Assembly: GCA_003290165.1 (NCBI GenBank)
Contig: QNQO01010655.1
Location: 124,001-188,000, forward strand
Length of the DNA stretch: 64,000 nucleotides
From: Berberis thunbergii
Lineage: Eukaryota; Streptophyta; Magnoliopsida; Ranunculales; Berberidaceae
Reading direction: 5' to 3'
Part shown: piece after piece, positions 1 to 10,898 of the stretch
How positions within the stretch are numbered: the first letter of the stretch is position 1
Layout: every line of letters starts with the position of its first letter
The notes under the pieces: model-generated
Database searches by the model: none
Seen by the model: the letters and a program-made list of their open reading frames with translations, nothing else
Told to the model about the DNA's origin: nothing
Position numbers and translations under genes: made by a program

Positions 1-467
1 TTTTTGTACTAATAAGACTCGTTTAACATATTTTCCGAGTGAGAAAATATGGTCATCAGAAGCGCTGAATGAGGTGAAGAAAAAAATTTAAACCTCCCTA
101 CTGCATAAATTAGAACTCTTAAAATTTTAAGAAAACAAGAAAAATGGAGAAAACAAGAATACCATGACAAATAATTACTATTCAATCATTTAACCGGGGA
201 TTGATGAATTTCTTGGAAGGAACATAGCCTTATATCATTATCAGACCTAATCATTCTCATCCTACACACTATGTAATTCCTGAACAAATTTTTTAATACT
301 TTCAATTTGTCTGGATCCAATCAATGAAATTTTGGATCTCCAACTAAAGATGTGATTTGTCAATGGTATACAGTCTTATGGTTTATGAGACCTTAGAATT
401 TGGTAACTCGTATACTTATAGTCAGTAAGGAAATACTAAATCGAAATAACATGATTAAGAATGTTAC

Positions 468-735
468 CATAGAGAAAGCTTGCAAGGCTACCAGGAGCGA
501 TATAATCCGAGAGAATCAGCTTCTCATGTTGGGTAGGCCCCCAGTAGTACCCCCTAAGTCCCACTACATTTGGGTGTCGGATGTTCGCAAATTTCTTAGC
601 CTCCTTAGAGAAATCCTTCTTTTGCTTTGCTACCCCTTCTCTCAACCATTTTACAGTCAAGAACACCCCATTATCAAGTGTTGACATGTAAGAAGTCCCA
701 TGGCTACCCCATTTTACAGGGCAAGGATTTTTGTG
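468..735 (-). pseudogene. LRR receptor-like kinase exon fragment, copy 1
   Basis: Reading right to left the fragment encodes a run with SHGTSYMATLDNG, VKWLREGVAKQKKDF, ANIRHPNVVGLRGYYWGP and LSDYIAPGSLASFLYG. It is the N-lobe of a plant LRR receptor-like kinase of the At5g10020/GHR1 type (family recognised from memory of its conserved motifs, not searched). It includes the VAVK-like lysine strand and ends at a plausible GT donor (TATG|GTAACA) at 468/467. No LRR ectodomain, catalytic HRD or DFG segment was found nearby, so this is a lone exon and not a working gene. The 5' edge runs into a GGGACGGG-rich hAT-like remnant. Confidence 0.7.
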
Positions 736-767
736 ATTAAGAGGATTTTTGGGAGTGATCTCCAGAT

Positions 768-924
768 TAGCACGCTGATCCCGTCTCGTCCCGTCACGAA
801 CCCGTTTGGGATGGGACGAGGTCGGGATGAGGTTTTTTCCATCCCGTCCTGTTCCGATCCCGTATGAACGGGATGGGATAGGGATGAGTATATCTCGTCC
901 CATCCTGTCCCGTGCCCACCCCTA
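768..924. mobile_element. Remnant of a GGGACGGG-rich hAT-like element
   Basis: Low-complexity runs of CCCGTCCCG and GGGATGGGAT end at GTGCCCACCCCTA, the mirror of the TAGGGGTGGGCA end seen on the hAT elements of this window. No matching left end was found. Sister copies end at 4888 and 32,047; the one in unit 3 is cut at 13,439. Related pieces lie at 11,958-12,110 and 30,594-30,740, and more diverged ones near 56,110-56,285, 58,790-58,985 and 59,735-59,865. Confidence 0.5.
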
Positions 925-1570
925 AGTTTCATAGACAATATTTTACAAATGAATTGGAAAGTTGGAGCCGAATCATCTAACCCTCGGATTTTATACCAAT
1001 TTATTACACGTGGAAGTGTTATAAATGTCGAAATGCGAAGTTATAAACAAAATACTAACAAATACCGAAGATAACCAATTTACATGGTTCGACAAACTTG
1101 CCTACGTCCACGATAATAACAACTTTACTAGTGAGATCGAAATAATACAACTGGAGAGAGCTACAAAACGTCAATGACGTTACAAATGCATGTGTCTAAA
1201 CGACATCACACAAATACGCTGATTGCGTATAACACAAACAAACAAAACAATAAATTGGACTCTCTCTCACCTCATTTTCTTCCTCCCCTCTCATAGATGG
1301 GGTACAATTCACTTTAACAAAAGCTAAGATAAGTAAATAAATAATGGTTATTGTTACAGGAATAGGTTTGTTATTATTATATGCTATCAGCATGACACTT
1401 TTGGAAGAAAAAGAATTATAAAGGACAATGGTTTTGATTTTAGTTATAGTAAGACTAATGGGCTAAAAGTTAGATGCCATAGGATCCAACTGGACAGGCT
1501 CGCCAGTAAGAGGGTGGCACCAACTTGGGCTTTAGCTAAACAATAGCAAGTATCTAGTTGCATTGGGACT

Positions 1571-2091
1571 TAGGGGTGGGCAAAAATTGATTTAAATTTA
1601 GTTAATTGATAGAACCGATTTTCAAATTTAGTTCGGTAACCGAACCGAAATATGAGTAGAAAAAAATAATTTAAACCGAACCGATTATAAGCGGTTTTAA
1701 ATTGGTTTACAGTTTTGAACCGACTGATTTATAACTGAACCGACCGATTAATTAGATATATATAAATAACTAAATAATAGGTAGGTGTCAATACCTTATT
1801 AGTGCAATAAATGCACTGCAATACACCCTCTTGCATTGAATCGCCCACATTTTCTCAAAGTTTTCAATTTTGGGCTAAAAATTGGGTTTGTAAAAAAATT
1901 GGGCATGTTTTAATGAAAGTCTTTCAAGTGCTTGAGCCCAAAATTTCGGCCCAACCAAACCGATCCGAAATTCAATTCAATCGAATTCATCGATTTACAA
2001 ATACAAATTTTGATTTCTGTTTGGGTGGGGCAAACCAAATGAAATCGATTTGGAGCTCAAAATCGAACCGAACCGACATTGCCCACCCCTA
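1571..2091. mobile_element. Non-autonomous hAT element, copy 1 (521 bp)
   Basis: The ends are TAGGGGTGGGCAAAAATTG and CATTGCCCACCCCTA, an inverted pair. Perfect 8 bp target duplications TTGGGACT flank it at 1563-1570 and 2092-2099, as expected for the hAT superfamily. The interior is rich in AACCGAACCGA motifs and has no transposase. The same insertion is in all four units, so it predates the duplications. Confidence 0.9.
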
Positions 2092-3526
2092 TTGGGACTT
2101 GCAAAGTTACAATAAACCAATTAAATGGGTGAACAAACATAAAAATACTTATGCCACAGAGTGAACAATCAAGTTCACAAATAAATGGTGAATAGGGTAC
2201 AAAGTGTGTATCACAGTGCATACCTGACCTGGTTGAAATTGCCCCCTTTTTTATAATCATGGACTATTTGATGGTTCATATTAAAAAAAATGTTGGTAAA
2301 TTGGTCGAGTGTGGGTCCTGGAGACACTGAGTTACTTAACAGCGGTACTATGCTTATAGGAAGTCATTCATAAATTATAATTGCACTATAGTAATGTCAC
2401 ATCAATCAGACGTAAGAACGTTTATGAGTTTCTTAGACGGAATCAAATTTACAACGAACTTTTTGACAAAAAAAAAACACTTGACAAGCAAGATTCATAA
2501 CATCAAATGTCAAGTCATATTAACATGAGATTCAATAATTACAAACAACTAATAGAAACATTGAAAAACGGTAGAGTTTTAATCACCGTTTTTGTGAAAA
2601 TTCCAAAGTTGGAGCAAAAATTCTTCCTCTATCGCCTCCTCGTTTTTTTTTTTTTTTTCTATGTAGGCTTTTTTTTTTCTTCTTCTGTGTGTACCAAAGA
2701 GAGAATGAGAGTTGGTTTCCTTTAAATGAGTTTTAATTAGGGTTTCACTAGCTTTAGCTAAACACAATCACCACTCATCTTTTACCACCACCAACCTAAA
2801 CCTAGCTAGGTCTCAAATTCATATAATAAATTATTTATATATCATAAATTAGAATGGCATTTTCCCAATTAAGAACAATCGGTACCTCCCACTGATTTCA
2901 AAACATAAGACGATAAGGGTTGTGACATGTTGAACCAAAATAGTCCATACTGCGAAACTGATGATCGTATTGCAGGCTATATGGTCTGTTCCAAACAAGT
3001 TAAAACACTATAAACATCAGGGTTTACTAATCAACAGAAGCTATATGTAATCGGTCTTCTTTGACTGTTGTAACACACTATGATTGCCTTAAAATGCTAA
3101 ATGGACAGTGCGCGAAGTCAAAAATGTGTATTAATCAGTATGAGGTTGGGTCTGTCACTAAGCCTAAGACTTCGAAACCCACATGCTTCGCATGAATCCT
3201 AAAGTCACAAGAAATAGTTCGATTTCTCAGAGGCTGATGACCAATTTGGATGAAGTAGTATTTAGATGGCCCATGGAATTTGTTTATTCTGTTGTTTTCC
3301 ATTCAGAATCAATGTTTCAAATGCAAAATTCAAGCCAACATTCAATGTTTCCTGACATCTACGACCAGTGGCTACTTTTCAAACTATATGTAATGATCTA
3401 CTTAAATATGTCACCATCTCATGTATCCAAATTAAATCAAACTTCATCTACTACAAATTAGCCCCTACAAACAATTCTTTAACTCCATCGTATGGTGAAG
3501 AAATAGGAAACAAAAATAATTTTAAG

Positions 3527-4137
3527 ATGTCAGTGAAGAGCTTTGAAAATGTTTTTGTTTCTCCAGTATCGGCATCTAGGATGTTCAAAGCAGGGATCAT
3601 AGACTCACACAACCTTGTCCCTAAGCTCATCCCCACAATTATAACTGGAATCAAAATCGTCCCAGGTGCTGGAGGAATGCCAGACGTCAAGCGGACTGAG
3701 TTTAGCACTTGTAAGACCAACCCCACTTATTTGTTTCATTTGTTGATTTTTTTTTTATATGCTAAACTCAAATATTAGCAGAATTTTTAGAAGATTTCAT
3801 ACATATTTCTCATGTGGTTATTGTTTCGTTCGTTCTAGTAATACCCTTCAGCTCCACTATGGACCGCATAGATGTTCTTGACAAAGAAAATTTTGTGTTC
3901 AAATACTGGCTGCTAGAAGGTGGACGTAAAGGAACATTGTACAGTGACGCCGACTATGAAATTAAGTTTGAACCAACTAAGGACGGAGGATGTGTGTGCA
4001 AGATGACTGGAAACTACCATGTATATGACAATGTTGAAATCACAGAGGAGGAAATGAAACTGGGAAAGGAAGGGTTGATGGGCATGTACAAGGCCGTGGA
4101 AGCCTACCTCTTGGCAAATCCAGATGCTTACGCTTAG
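3527..4137 (+). CDS. PR-10 / Bet v 1-family protein, copy 1
   Basis: Two exons, 3527-3710 and 3839-4137, joined through a 128 bp GT-AG intron (ACTT|GTAAGA to TTCTAG|TA). The product is 160 aa, the usual PR-10 length, and the intron falls after the first base of codon 62, the classic PR-10 position. The N-terminus resembles Mal d 1/Pru av 1-type allergens (RMFKAGIIDSHNLVPK). The glycine loop reads GAGGMP instead of the common GDGGVG. The second exon has IDVLDKENFVFKYWLLEGG and ends NPDAYA. Family knowledge: small cytosolic proteins with a hydrophobic cavity that bind plant ligands and are often induced by stress. AATAAA follows at 4192-4197. This ATG was chosen because it gives the family length and follows the A-rich context AAAATAATTTTAAG. 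The role of this particular gene is inferred only from family. Confidence 0.9.
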
Positions 4138-4266
4138 CTAATTTGAGAATCAACTTCGTTTAAGAGTATAAAGTCTGTGAAATGTAAGGAAAATAAAAAG
4201 TTTTATTGACATGATTAATAAGATGTTATGACATATTTGTATGGTGTCACTAGGATCAGAAATTCA

Positions 4267-4290
4267 AATATATATATATATATATATATT
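4267..4290. repeat. AT microsatellite 3' of PR-10 copy 1
   Basis: Pure TA dinucleotide run about 130 bp after the stop codon. The same site has different lengths in the other units: about 21 bp at 11,028, about 45 bp at 29,517 and a short interrupted run near 54,613. Confidence 0.9.
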
Positions 4291-4468
4291 ATCTAGGATA
4301 AATGTTTGCTTCTTTTGCCAATCAATGACATTTTGGATCTCCAACTAAAGAGGTGATTTGTCAATGGTATACAGTCTTATGGTTTATGAGACCTTAGAAT
4401 TTGGTAACTCGTATACTTATAGTCAGTAAGAAAATACTAAATCGAAATAACATGGTTAAGAATGTTAC

Positions 4469-4700
4469 CATAGAGAAAGCTTGCAAGGCTACCAGGAGCG
4501 ATATAATCCGAGAGAATCAGCTTCTCATGTTGGGTAGGCCCCCAGTAGTACCCCTAAGTTTCGCAAATTTCTTAGCCTCCTTAAAGAAATCCTTCTTTTG
4601 TTTTGCTACCCCTTCTCTCAACAATTTTACAGTCAAGAACACCCCATTATCAAGTGTTGCCATGTAAGAAGTCCCATGGCTACCCCATTTTACAGGGCAA
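4469..4700 (-). pseudogene. LRR receptor-like kinase exon fragment, copy 2 (internal deletion)
   Basis: Same orphan kinase exon as at 468-735. About 41 bases are missing near 4556, removing the IRHPNVVGL segment and shifting the frame, so the fragment cannot encode the N-lobe. The donor-like edge TATG|GTAACA is kept. Confidence 0.7.
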
Positions 4701-4977
4701 GGATTTTTGTGATTAGGAGGATTTTTGGGAGTGATCTCCAGATTAGCACGCTGATCCCGTCTCGAACCCGTGGAATGGGACGAGGTCGAGATGAGATTTT
4801 TCCCATCTCGTCCCGTCCCGATCCCGTATGAACGGGATGGGATAGGGATGGGTATATCTCGTCCCATCCCGTCCCGTGCCCACCCCTAATTTTCATAGAC
4901 AATATTTTACAAATGAATTGGAAAGTTGGAACCGAATCATCTAACCCTCGGATTTGATACTATTTTTACACGTGGAA

Positions 4978-5740
4978 GTGTTATAAATGTCGAAATGCGA
5001 AGTTACTAACAAATACCAGAGATAACCAATTTACGTGGTTCGGCAAACTTGCCTATGTCCACGACAATAACAACTTTACTAGTGAGATCGAAATAATACA
5101 ACTGGAGAGAGCTACAAAACGTCAATGACGTTACAAATGCATGTGTCTAAACGACATCACACAAATATGCTGGTTGCGTATAACACAAACAAACAAAACA
5201 ATAAACCAGACTCTCTCTCACCTCATTTTCTTCCTCCCCTCTCACAGATTCATATCCAAAGGGAAGAAAACCCTAACTCACAAACACAATCAAAATTCTC
5301 ACGATTTGGAGTATGGATTGTGAAGGGGAAACTCATCCTTCTTATATAGCGTGAAGAGGCGGTGGTGGAGGACGATGGAAACCCTTCATCCTTCATCTTT
5401 CTTCTACCAGCTGCTCCAGCCAAACATCTTCAGATCCAACTTGTTCATCTTCAATTTCAACCAAGTCTAGCTAATTTCTAGTAGATTCCAACAGATTCCA
5501 GCGAGTTCCAGCCTCTTGTGGGTTGTGGTCGACCAATCTCCGCCTCCAATTTGCTGCCGACAAGCCTCACCGACTTCACAGGTTATTTTTCTTGAACTCT
5601 CTGTTTTCAAACTTTGTTTATGTATTTCAACAACACTTGCTAGCGATAATTACCTATTTAGCCAAGAACCATTAGCTTTAACACTTAATGTCACGCCCCG
5701 ATTTTTAAACAACCTAAATTAATAGATTGTCCGAAAAACA
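4978..5740. repeat. Unclassified dispersed repeat with ACGTGGTTCGGCA motif, unit 2
   Basis: This block contains ACGTGGTTCGGCAAACTT, a TATATAGCG-type stretch and CCAATCTCCGCC, resembling the LTR or leader of a plant retrotransposon. I could not find TG...CA ends or a second copy to prove that. Unit 1 keeps about 1018-1310 of it, and unit 3 has it at 15,533-16,262. Short open frames inside (for example 5125-5349) show no recognisable domain and are not annotated as genes. Confidence 0.4.
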
Positions 5741-5980
5741 AGGCATGATATGAACAAATTAAATGGTACAGTCATGAGGCAATAAATAAAATAATAATCT
5801 TCCTCAAAAATTTTCCTCTCAAAACGAGATCAACAACTATCATACTTAAGCCACAAAATAAATCATAAAAGGAATTACATGAATCAATCCCCAAATAAAT
5901 TTATGACTCAAAATCCGAGCATTAATAATTAGTCCCTACATCTGATTACATAGGATAAACAATAAACTCAATATCTAACA

Positions 5981-6747
5981 TAGGGGTGGGCATTTAGGAC
6001 CGAAAGCCCGGATCGAACCGACAACCGGACCGATCGGGTCGGTTCTCGGTTCGGATCGGTTTTTATTAATTAAAAATGTTTCGATTGTAAAAGCCCGATC
6101 CGGCCCGAAGTTTCTAATCTGGGCCTCGGTTTTTATTTCTGAAGCCCGTCGGGTAACCGACCCGGCCCAGGTTAAACCCATCTTGCTTTTTAAACCCCAT
6201 ATGAAGGCTCCCTCTCTCAGCGAAGGCGGAGGCCTACTCCCAGCCCTATTCTCAGCGAAGGCGAAGATCGACCGCCTCCCTTTCTCAACGAAGGCGGAGG
6301 CCGAGCCGCCTCCCTCTCTCAACGAAGGTGGAGATCGACCGGCTCCCTCTCTCAGCGAAGGCAGCTAGAGGCCTATTCCCAGCTCTACTCTCAGCGAAGG
6401 CGGAGGCCGAGCCTCTTCCCTCTCCCCTCCCTTCCCCGCCTTTCCCTAGATAAGATCTGATCTTGTAATTTGTTGTATGTTTTTTTTTGTAACTTTTTGA
6501 TATAATTTTTGTTGTATGCTATAAATTTTTTTATCTTTGTTGTATGGTTCCAATATATTATTTTTTTTACTGTAGAAGCATTTTTTTGCTCTTAGGACCG
6601 AGATCGCCCCGTAAATCAGTTAATCGCGACTTCGGTTACCCGGTCAACTCGGTGTGATTTCACTTCTCATAAACACGGGCCCAAATTTCTCGGGCCGATT
6701 TTCGGTTTTTAGCTATTGGGCCGATTACCCGTACTTGCCCAGCCCTA
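5981..6747. mobile_element. Second hAT-type non-autonomous element, unit 2 (767 bp)
   Basis: It starts TAGGGGTGGGCATTTAGG and ends TTGCCCAGCCCTA, a degenerate inverted pair. Flanking 8-mers ATCTAACA and ATCAAAGG agree at five positions, so the target duplication is decayed or doubtful. The ends carry GAACCGACAACCGG-type motifs. The middle (about 6204-6425) is a GC-rich array of CTCTCTCAGCGAAGGCGGAGG-like units. No transposase is present. Copies lie at 16,497-17,355 and, truncated, at 49,720-50,245. Confidence 0.65.
6204..6425. repeat. GC-rich minisatellite in hAT-type element
   Basis: Repeats of about 20-35 bp built on TCTCTCAGCGAAGGCGGAG. It produces long serine/proline/arginine-rich open frames on both strands that are composition artefacts. 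The copy in unit 3 (about 16,723-17,020) is longer by several units. Confidence 0.8.
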
Positions 6748-7966
6748 ATCAAAGGAAAACGTGCCAAATCCTCAGCTATCGCCACGTTACTAATACCACC
6801 TTTGCGCTCCAATTAACCCTGATAAGTCTTTGGGGTTACACTCATTAAGAACGCACCCAAATTTGTAAAACAATACAAAATTCGGGTTAGTATATTAATA
6901 CTGATGTGCCCAAACTTACAAATTATGTCACAACTAGACAATTAAATATTCATTAAAAAAATATGCATTTCACCTTAAGGAAGACAGGTAGTTCTCATTC
7001 GAGAATCGAAAGAGCTGTTAGTTTCTTCCTTCAAGGCTAACCTAATACATGCTAAAATAATCCATGCACATTTTCATATTATGATCAATTCAAGGTTTTC
7101 TTTATTTTCTTTATTCTTAGCTTATTTTCTACAATCGCACTCTTCTCCTGTGCCGAACACACTTCATCCAAGTGTGTCTCCCTTGCCATTGAAGCCACTC
7201 GGAGCGTACATGACCCAAGTGGGGTGCCATATCGAGTGTTATGCATCTCACCCGATGTTCGATACTTGGCAAGAATTTCTTAAATACTATACGTACTATC
7301 GAACTCACATGGAACGGTGTACCGATATGCAAGCAAGTTTGCATACCCAAAATTATATTACACGTATACAAGCAAGTCTGTATACAAAAATAATTCATTT
7401 TTTTCACTTTTTTTTTTTTTGAGTTGTGTAAAAAACTTAAATGTCAATTAAGTATCAAATGTAGTTTACTATCACTTCAAGTAAATAAACTAATATGTAG
7501 CAAACAATAAGAAATGAAATTCCAGTTTGTCTAAAATAAAATACATGACCAAAAATAAATAACAAACAAAGTATTAGACCATCTCATACTGTGGTTGGGA
7601 AATTAACAACTAAATATTTGTATCACACATAAATTTATTTATCTACAACCTCACTTCTATCAAGAAGAATACTTTCAAACATGGGGTACAATTCTCTCCT
7701 TTATTCATTTCAACAAAAGCTAAGATAAGTAAATAAACAATGGTTATTGTTATAGGAATAGGTTTGTTATTATTATATGCTATAAGCATGACCCTTTTGG
7801 AAGAAAAAGAATTATAAAGGACAATGGTTTTGATTTTAGTTATAGTAAGACTAATGGGCTAAAAGTTAGATGTCATAGGATCCAACTGGACAAGCCCGCC
7901 AGTAAGAGGGTGGCACCAACTTGGGCTTTAGCTAAACAATAGCAAGTATCCAGTTGCATTGGGACT

Positions 7967-8501
7967 TAGGGGTGGGCAAAAATTGATTTAAATTTAGTTA
8001 ACCGATCGAACCGATTTTCAAATTTAGTTCGGTAACCGAACCGAAATATGAGTAGAAAGAAAATAATTTAAACCGAACCGATTATAAACGGTTTTAAATC
8101 GGTTTACGATTTTGAACCGACTGATTTATAACTGAACTGACCGATTAATTAGATATATATAAATAACTAAATAATAGGTAGGTGTCAATACCTTATTGGT
8201 GCAATAAATGCACTGCAATACACCCTATTGCATTGAATCGCCCCCATTTTCTCAAAGTTTTCAATTTTGGGCTAAAAATTGGGTCTGTAAAAAAATTGGG
8301 CATGTTTTAATGAAAGTCTCTCAAGTGCTTGAGCCCAAAATTTCGGCCCAACCAAACCGATCCGAAATTCGGTTCAATCGAATTCATCGGTTTACAAATA
8401 CAAAATTTGGTTTCTGTTTGGATTTTGGGCAAACCAAATGAAATCGATTCGAAATCGTTTTGGAGCTCAAAACCGAACCGAACCGACATTGCCCACCCCT
8501 A
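7967..8501. mobile_element. Non-autonomous hAT element, copy 2 (535 bp)
   Basis: Same insertion as at 1571, with TAGGGGTGGGCA / TGCCCACCCCTA ends and TTGGGACT duplications at 7959-7966 and 8502-8509. It is 14 bp longer than copy 1. Confidence 0.9.
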
Positions 8502-9478
8502 TTGGGACTTGCAAAGTTACAATAAACCAATTAAATGGCTGAACAAACATAAAAATACTTATGCCACAGAGTCATCAAGTTCACAAATAAATGGTGAATA
8601 TGGTACAAAGTGTGTATCACAATGCATACCTGACCTGGTTGAAATTGCCCCTTTTTTTTATATCACATGAACCCAACAAAAATTCCATCAAAGGAGTTGG
8701 TAAGACAAAAAAAAAGTAGATCATGGACTATTTGATGGTTCATATTAAAAAAAATGTTGGTAAATTGGTTGAGTGTGGGTTCTGGAGACACTGAGTTACT
8801 TAACAGCGGTACTATGCTTATAGAAAGTTATTCATAAAATTATAATTGCACCATAGTAATGTCACATCAATCAGACGTAAGAACGTTTATGAGTTTCTTT
8901 GACCGAATCAAATTTACAACCAACTTTTTGAAAGAAAAAAAAGACACACTTGACAAGCAAAATTCATTACTTCAAATGTCATGTCATATTAACATGAGAT
9001 TCAATAATTACAAACAACTAATAGAAACATTGAAGAACGGTAGAGTTTTACTCACTGTTTTTGTGAAAATTTGAAAGTTAGAGCAAAAATTCTTCCTCTA
9101 TCGCCTTCTTTTTTTTTCTTTTTTTTTTCTACGTAGGTTTTTTTTTTTCTTCTTCTGTGTGTACCAAGGAGAGAAGGAGAGTAGGTTTCCTTTAAATGAG
9201 TTTTAATTAGGGTTTCATTAGTTTTAGCTAAACACAACCACCACTCATCTTTTACCCACCACCGACCTAAACCTAGGTCTCAATTCATATCATAAATTAG
9301 AATGGCATTTTTCCAAGAACAATCGGTACCTCCCACTGATTTCAAATCATAAGACGATAAGGGTTGTGACATGTTGAACCAAAATAGTCCATACTGCGAA
9401 ACTGATGATCGTATTGCAGGCTATATTGTCTGTTCCAAACAAGTTAAAACACTATAAACATCAGGGTTTACTAATCAA

Positions 9479-9787
9479 CACTACACAAAATTGTCATTTT
9501 TGTAACAACCCCAAAAACAGTATCACTTTTGAAGTGTAACAATTCACCTAACAATTTTACACATTTTCACAAACAAAATGATACAATAATTGTATCACCA
9601 TGAAGAGTATGGTTATAAAAGTGATACTATTCATGGTGATCCAACTTATTGTATCATTTTTTTTGTGTTACTGTTTTTCATTTTTAGAATAAATTTAGCT
9701 TTGACTTAAAATTGTTTAGTGGATTGTAACATATCAAAAGTGATACTGTTTTTAGAGTTGTTACAAAAGTGTCAATTTGGTGTAGTG
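9479..9787. mobile_element. CACTA-type MITE, unit 2 (309 bp)
   Basis: The ends are CACTACACAAAATTGTCA and CAATTTGGTGTAGTG, an inverted pair starting with CACTA. It has no coding capacity. The equivalent place in unit 1 (AATCAACAGAAG, near 3031-3042) is uninterrupted. In this copy the left target repeat has lost two bases; units 3 and 4 show the intact ACA/ACA duplication. It sits about 500-800 bp upstream of the PR-10 start. Confidence 0.85.
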
Positions 9788-10284
9788 ACAGAACCTATAT
9801 GTAATCGATATTCTTTTGACTGTTGTAACATACTATGATTACCTTAAAATGCTAAATAGACAGTGCACGAAGTCAAAAATGTGTATTAATCAGTATGAGG
9901 TTGGGTCTGTCATGAAGCCTCCTAAGACTTTGAAACCCACATGCTTCGCATGAATGCTAAAGTCACAAGAAATAGTTCGATTTCTCAGAGGCTGATGACC
10001 AAGTTGGATGAAGAAGTACTTAGATGGCCCATGGAATTTGTTTGTTCTGTTGTTTTCCATTCAGAATCAATGTTTCAAATGCAAAATTCAAGCCAACATT
10101 CAATGTTTCCTGACATCTACGACCAGTGGCTACTTTTCAAACTATATGTAATGATCTACTTAAATATGTCACCATCTCATGTATCCAAATTAAATCAAAC
10201 TTCATCTACTACAAATTAGCCCCTACAAACAATTCTTTAACTCCATCGTATGGTGAAGAAATAGGAAACAAAAATAATTTTAAG

Positions 10285-10898
10285 ATGTCAGTGAAGAGCT
10301 TTGAAAATGTTTTTGTTTCTCCAGTATCGGCATCTAGGATGTTCAAAGCAGGGATCATAGACTCACACAACCTTGTCCCTAAGCTCATCCTCACAATTAT
10401 AACTGGAATCAAAATCGTCCCAGGTGCTGGAGGAATGCCAGACGTCAAGCGGACTGAGTTTAGCACTTGTAAGACCAACCCCACTTATTTGTTTCATTTG
10501 TTGATTTTTTTTTTATTATATGCTAAACTCAAATATTAGCAGAATTTTTAGAAGATTTCATACATATTTCTCATGTGGTTATTGTTTCGTTCGTTCTAGT
10601 AATACCCTTCAGCTCCACTATGGACCGCATAGATGTTCTTGATAAAGAAAATTTTGTGTTCAAATACTGGCTGCTAGAAGGTGGACGTAAGGGAACATTG
10701 TACAGTGATGCCGACTATGAAATTAAGTTTGAACCAACTAAGGACGGAGGATGTGTGTGCAAGATGACTGGAAACTACCATGTATATGACAATGTTGAAA
10801 TCACAGAGGAGGAAATGAAACTGGGAAAGGACGGGTTGATGGGCATGTACAAGGCCGTGGAAGCCTACCTCTTGGCAAATCCAGATGCTTACGCTTAG
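10285..10898 (+). CDS. PR-10 / Bet v 1-family protein, copy 2
   Basis: Exons 10,285-10,468 and 10,600-10,898 with a 131 bp GT-AG intron encode 160 aa. The copy is nearly identical to copy 1. The visible protein changes are Pro to Leu in the LVPKLI(P/L)T segment of exon 1 and Glu to Asp in LGK(E/D)GLMG near the C-terminus. The frame is fully open and an AATAAA follows at 10,953-10,958. Unlike copy 1 it carries the small CACTA MITE in its upstream region, so its expression could differ (inference). Confidence 0.9.

Larger units (their letters stand above)
1..4318 (+). repeat. Duplicated unit 1 of the PR-10 array (left end cut by window)
   Basis: First of four tandem copies. Its order is: kinase-exon fragment, GGGACGGG-rich hAT-like remnant, a short stretch of the ACGTGGTTCGGCA-type repeat, a 521 bp hAT element, then the PR-10 gene and its 3' flank. 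Relative to unit 2 it lacks the segment matching about 5250-7680 (joined near 1310) and most of the PR-10 3' flank (joined near 4319). It keeps the empty target sites of the LTR retrotransposon (GTTAT at 1018-1022) and of the small CACTA MITE (near 3036). It is therefore the copy that best reports the state before those insertions. Confidence 0.85.

Noticed and set aside
3183..3461. Open frame upstream of each PR-10 gene (also 9941-10,219 and 28,429-28,707) as a possible small gene
   Set aside because: It is preserved only because the unit is duplicated, and changes between copies do not favour synonymous positions in any way I can see. Unit 4 loses it. No motif was recognised. It overlaps the likely PR-10 promoter.
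3451..3726. Antisense open frame over PR-10 exon 1 (also in units 2 and 3)
   Set aside because: It is the shadow of the PR-10 exon on the opposite strand and has no independent support.
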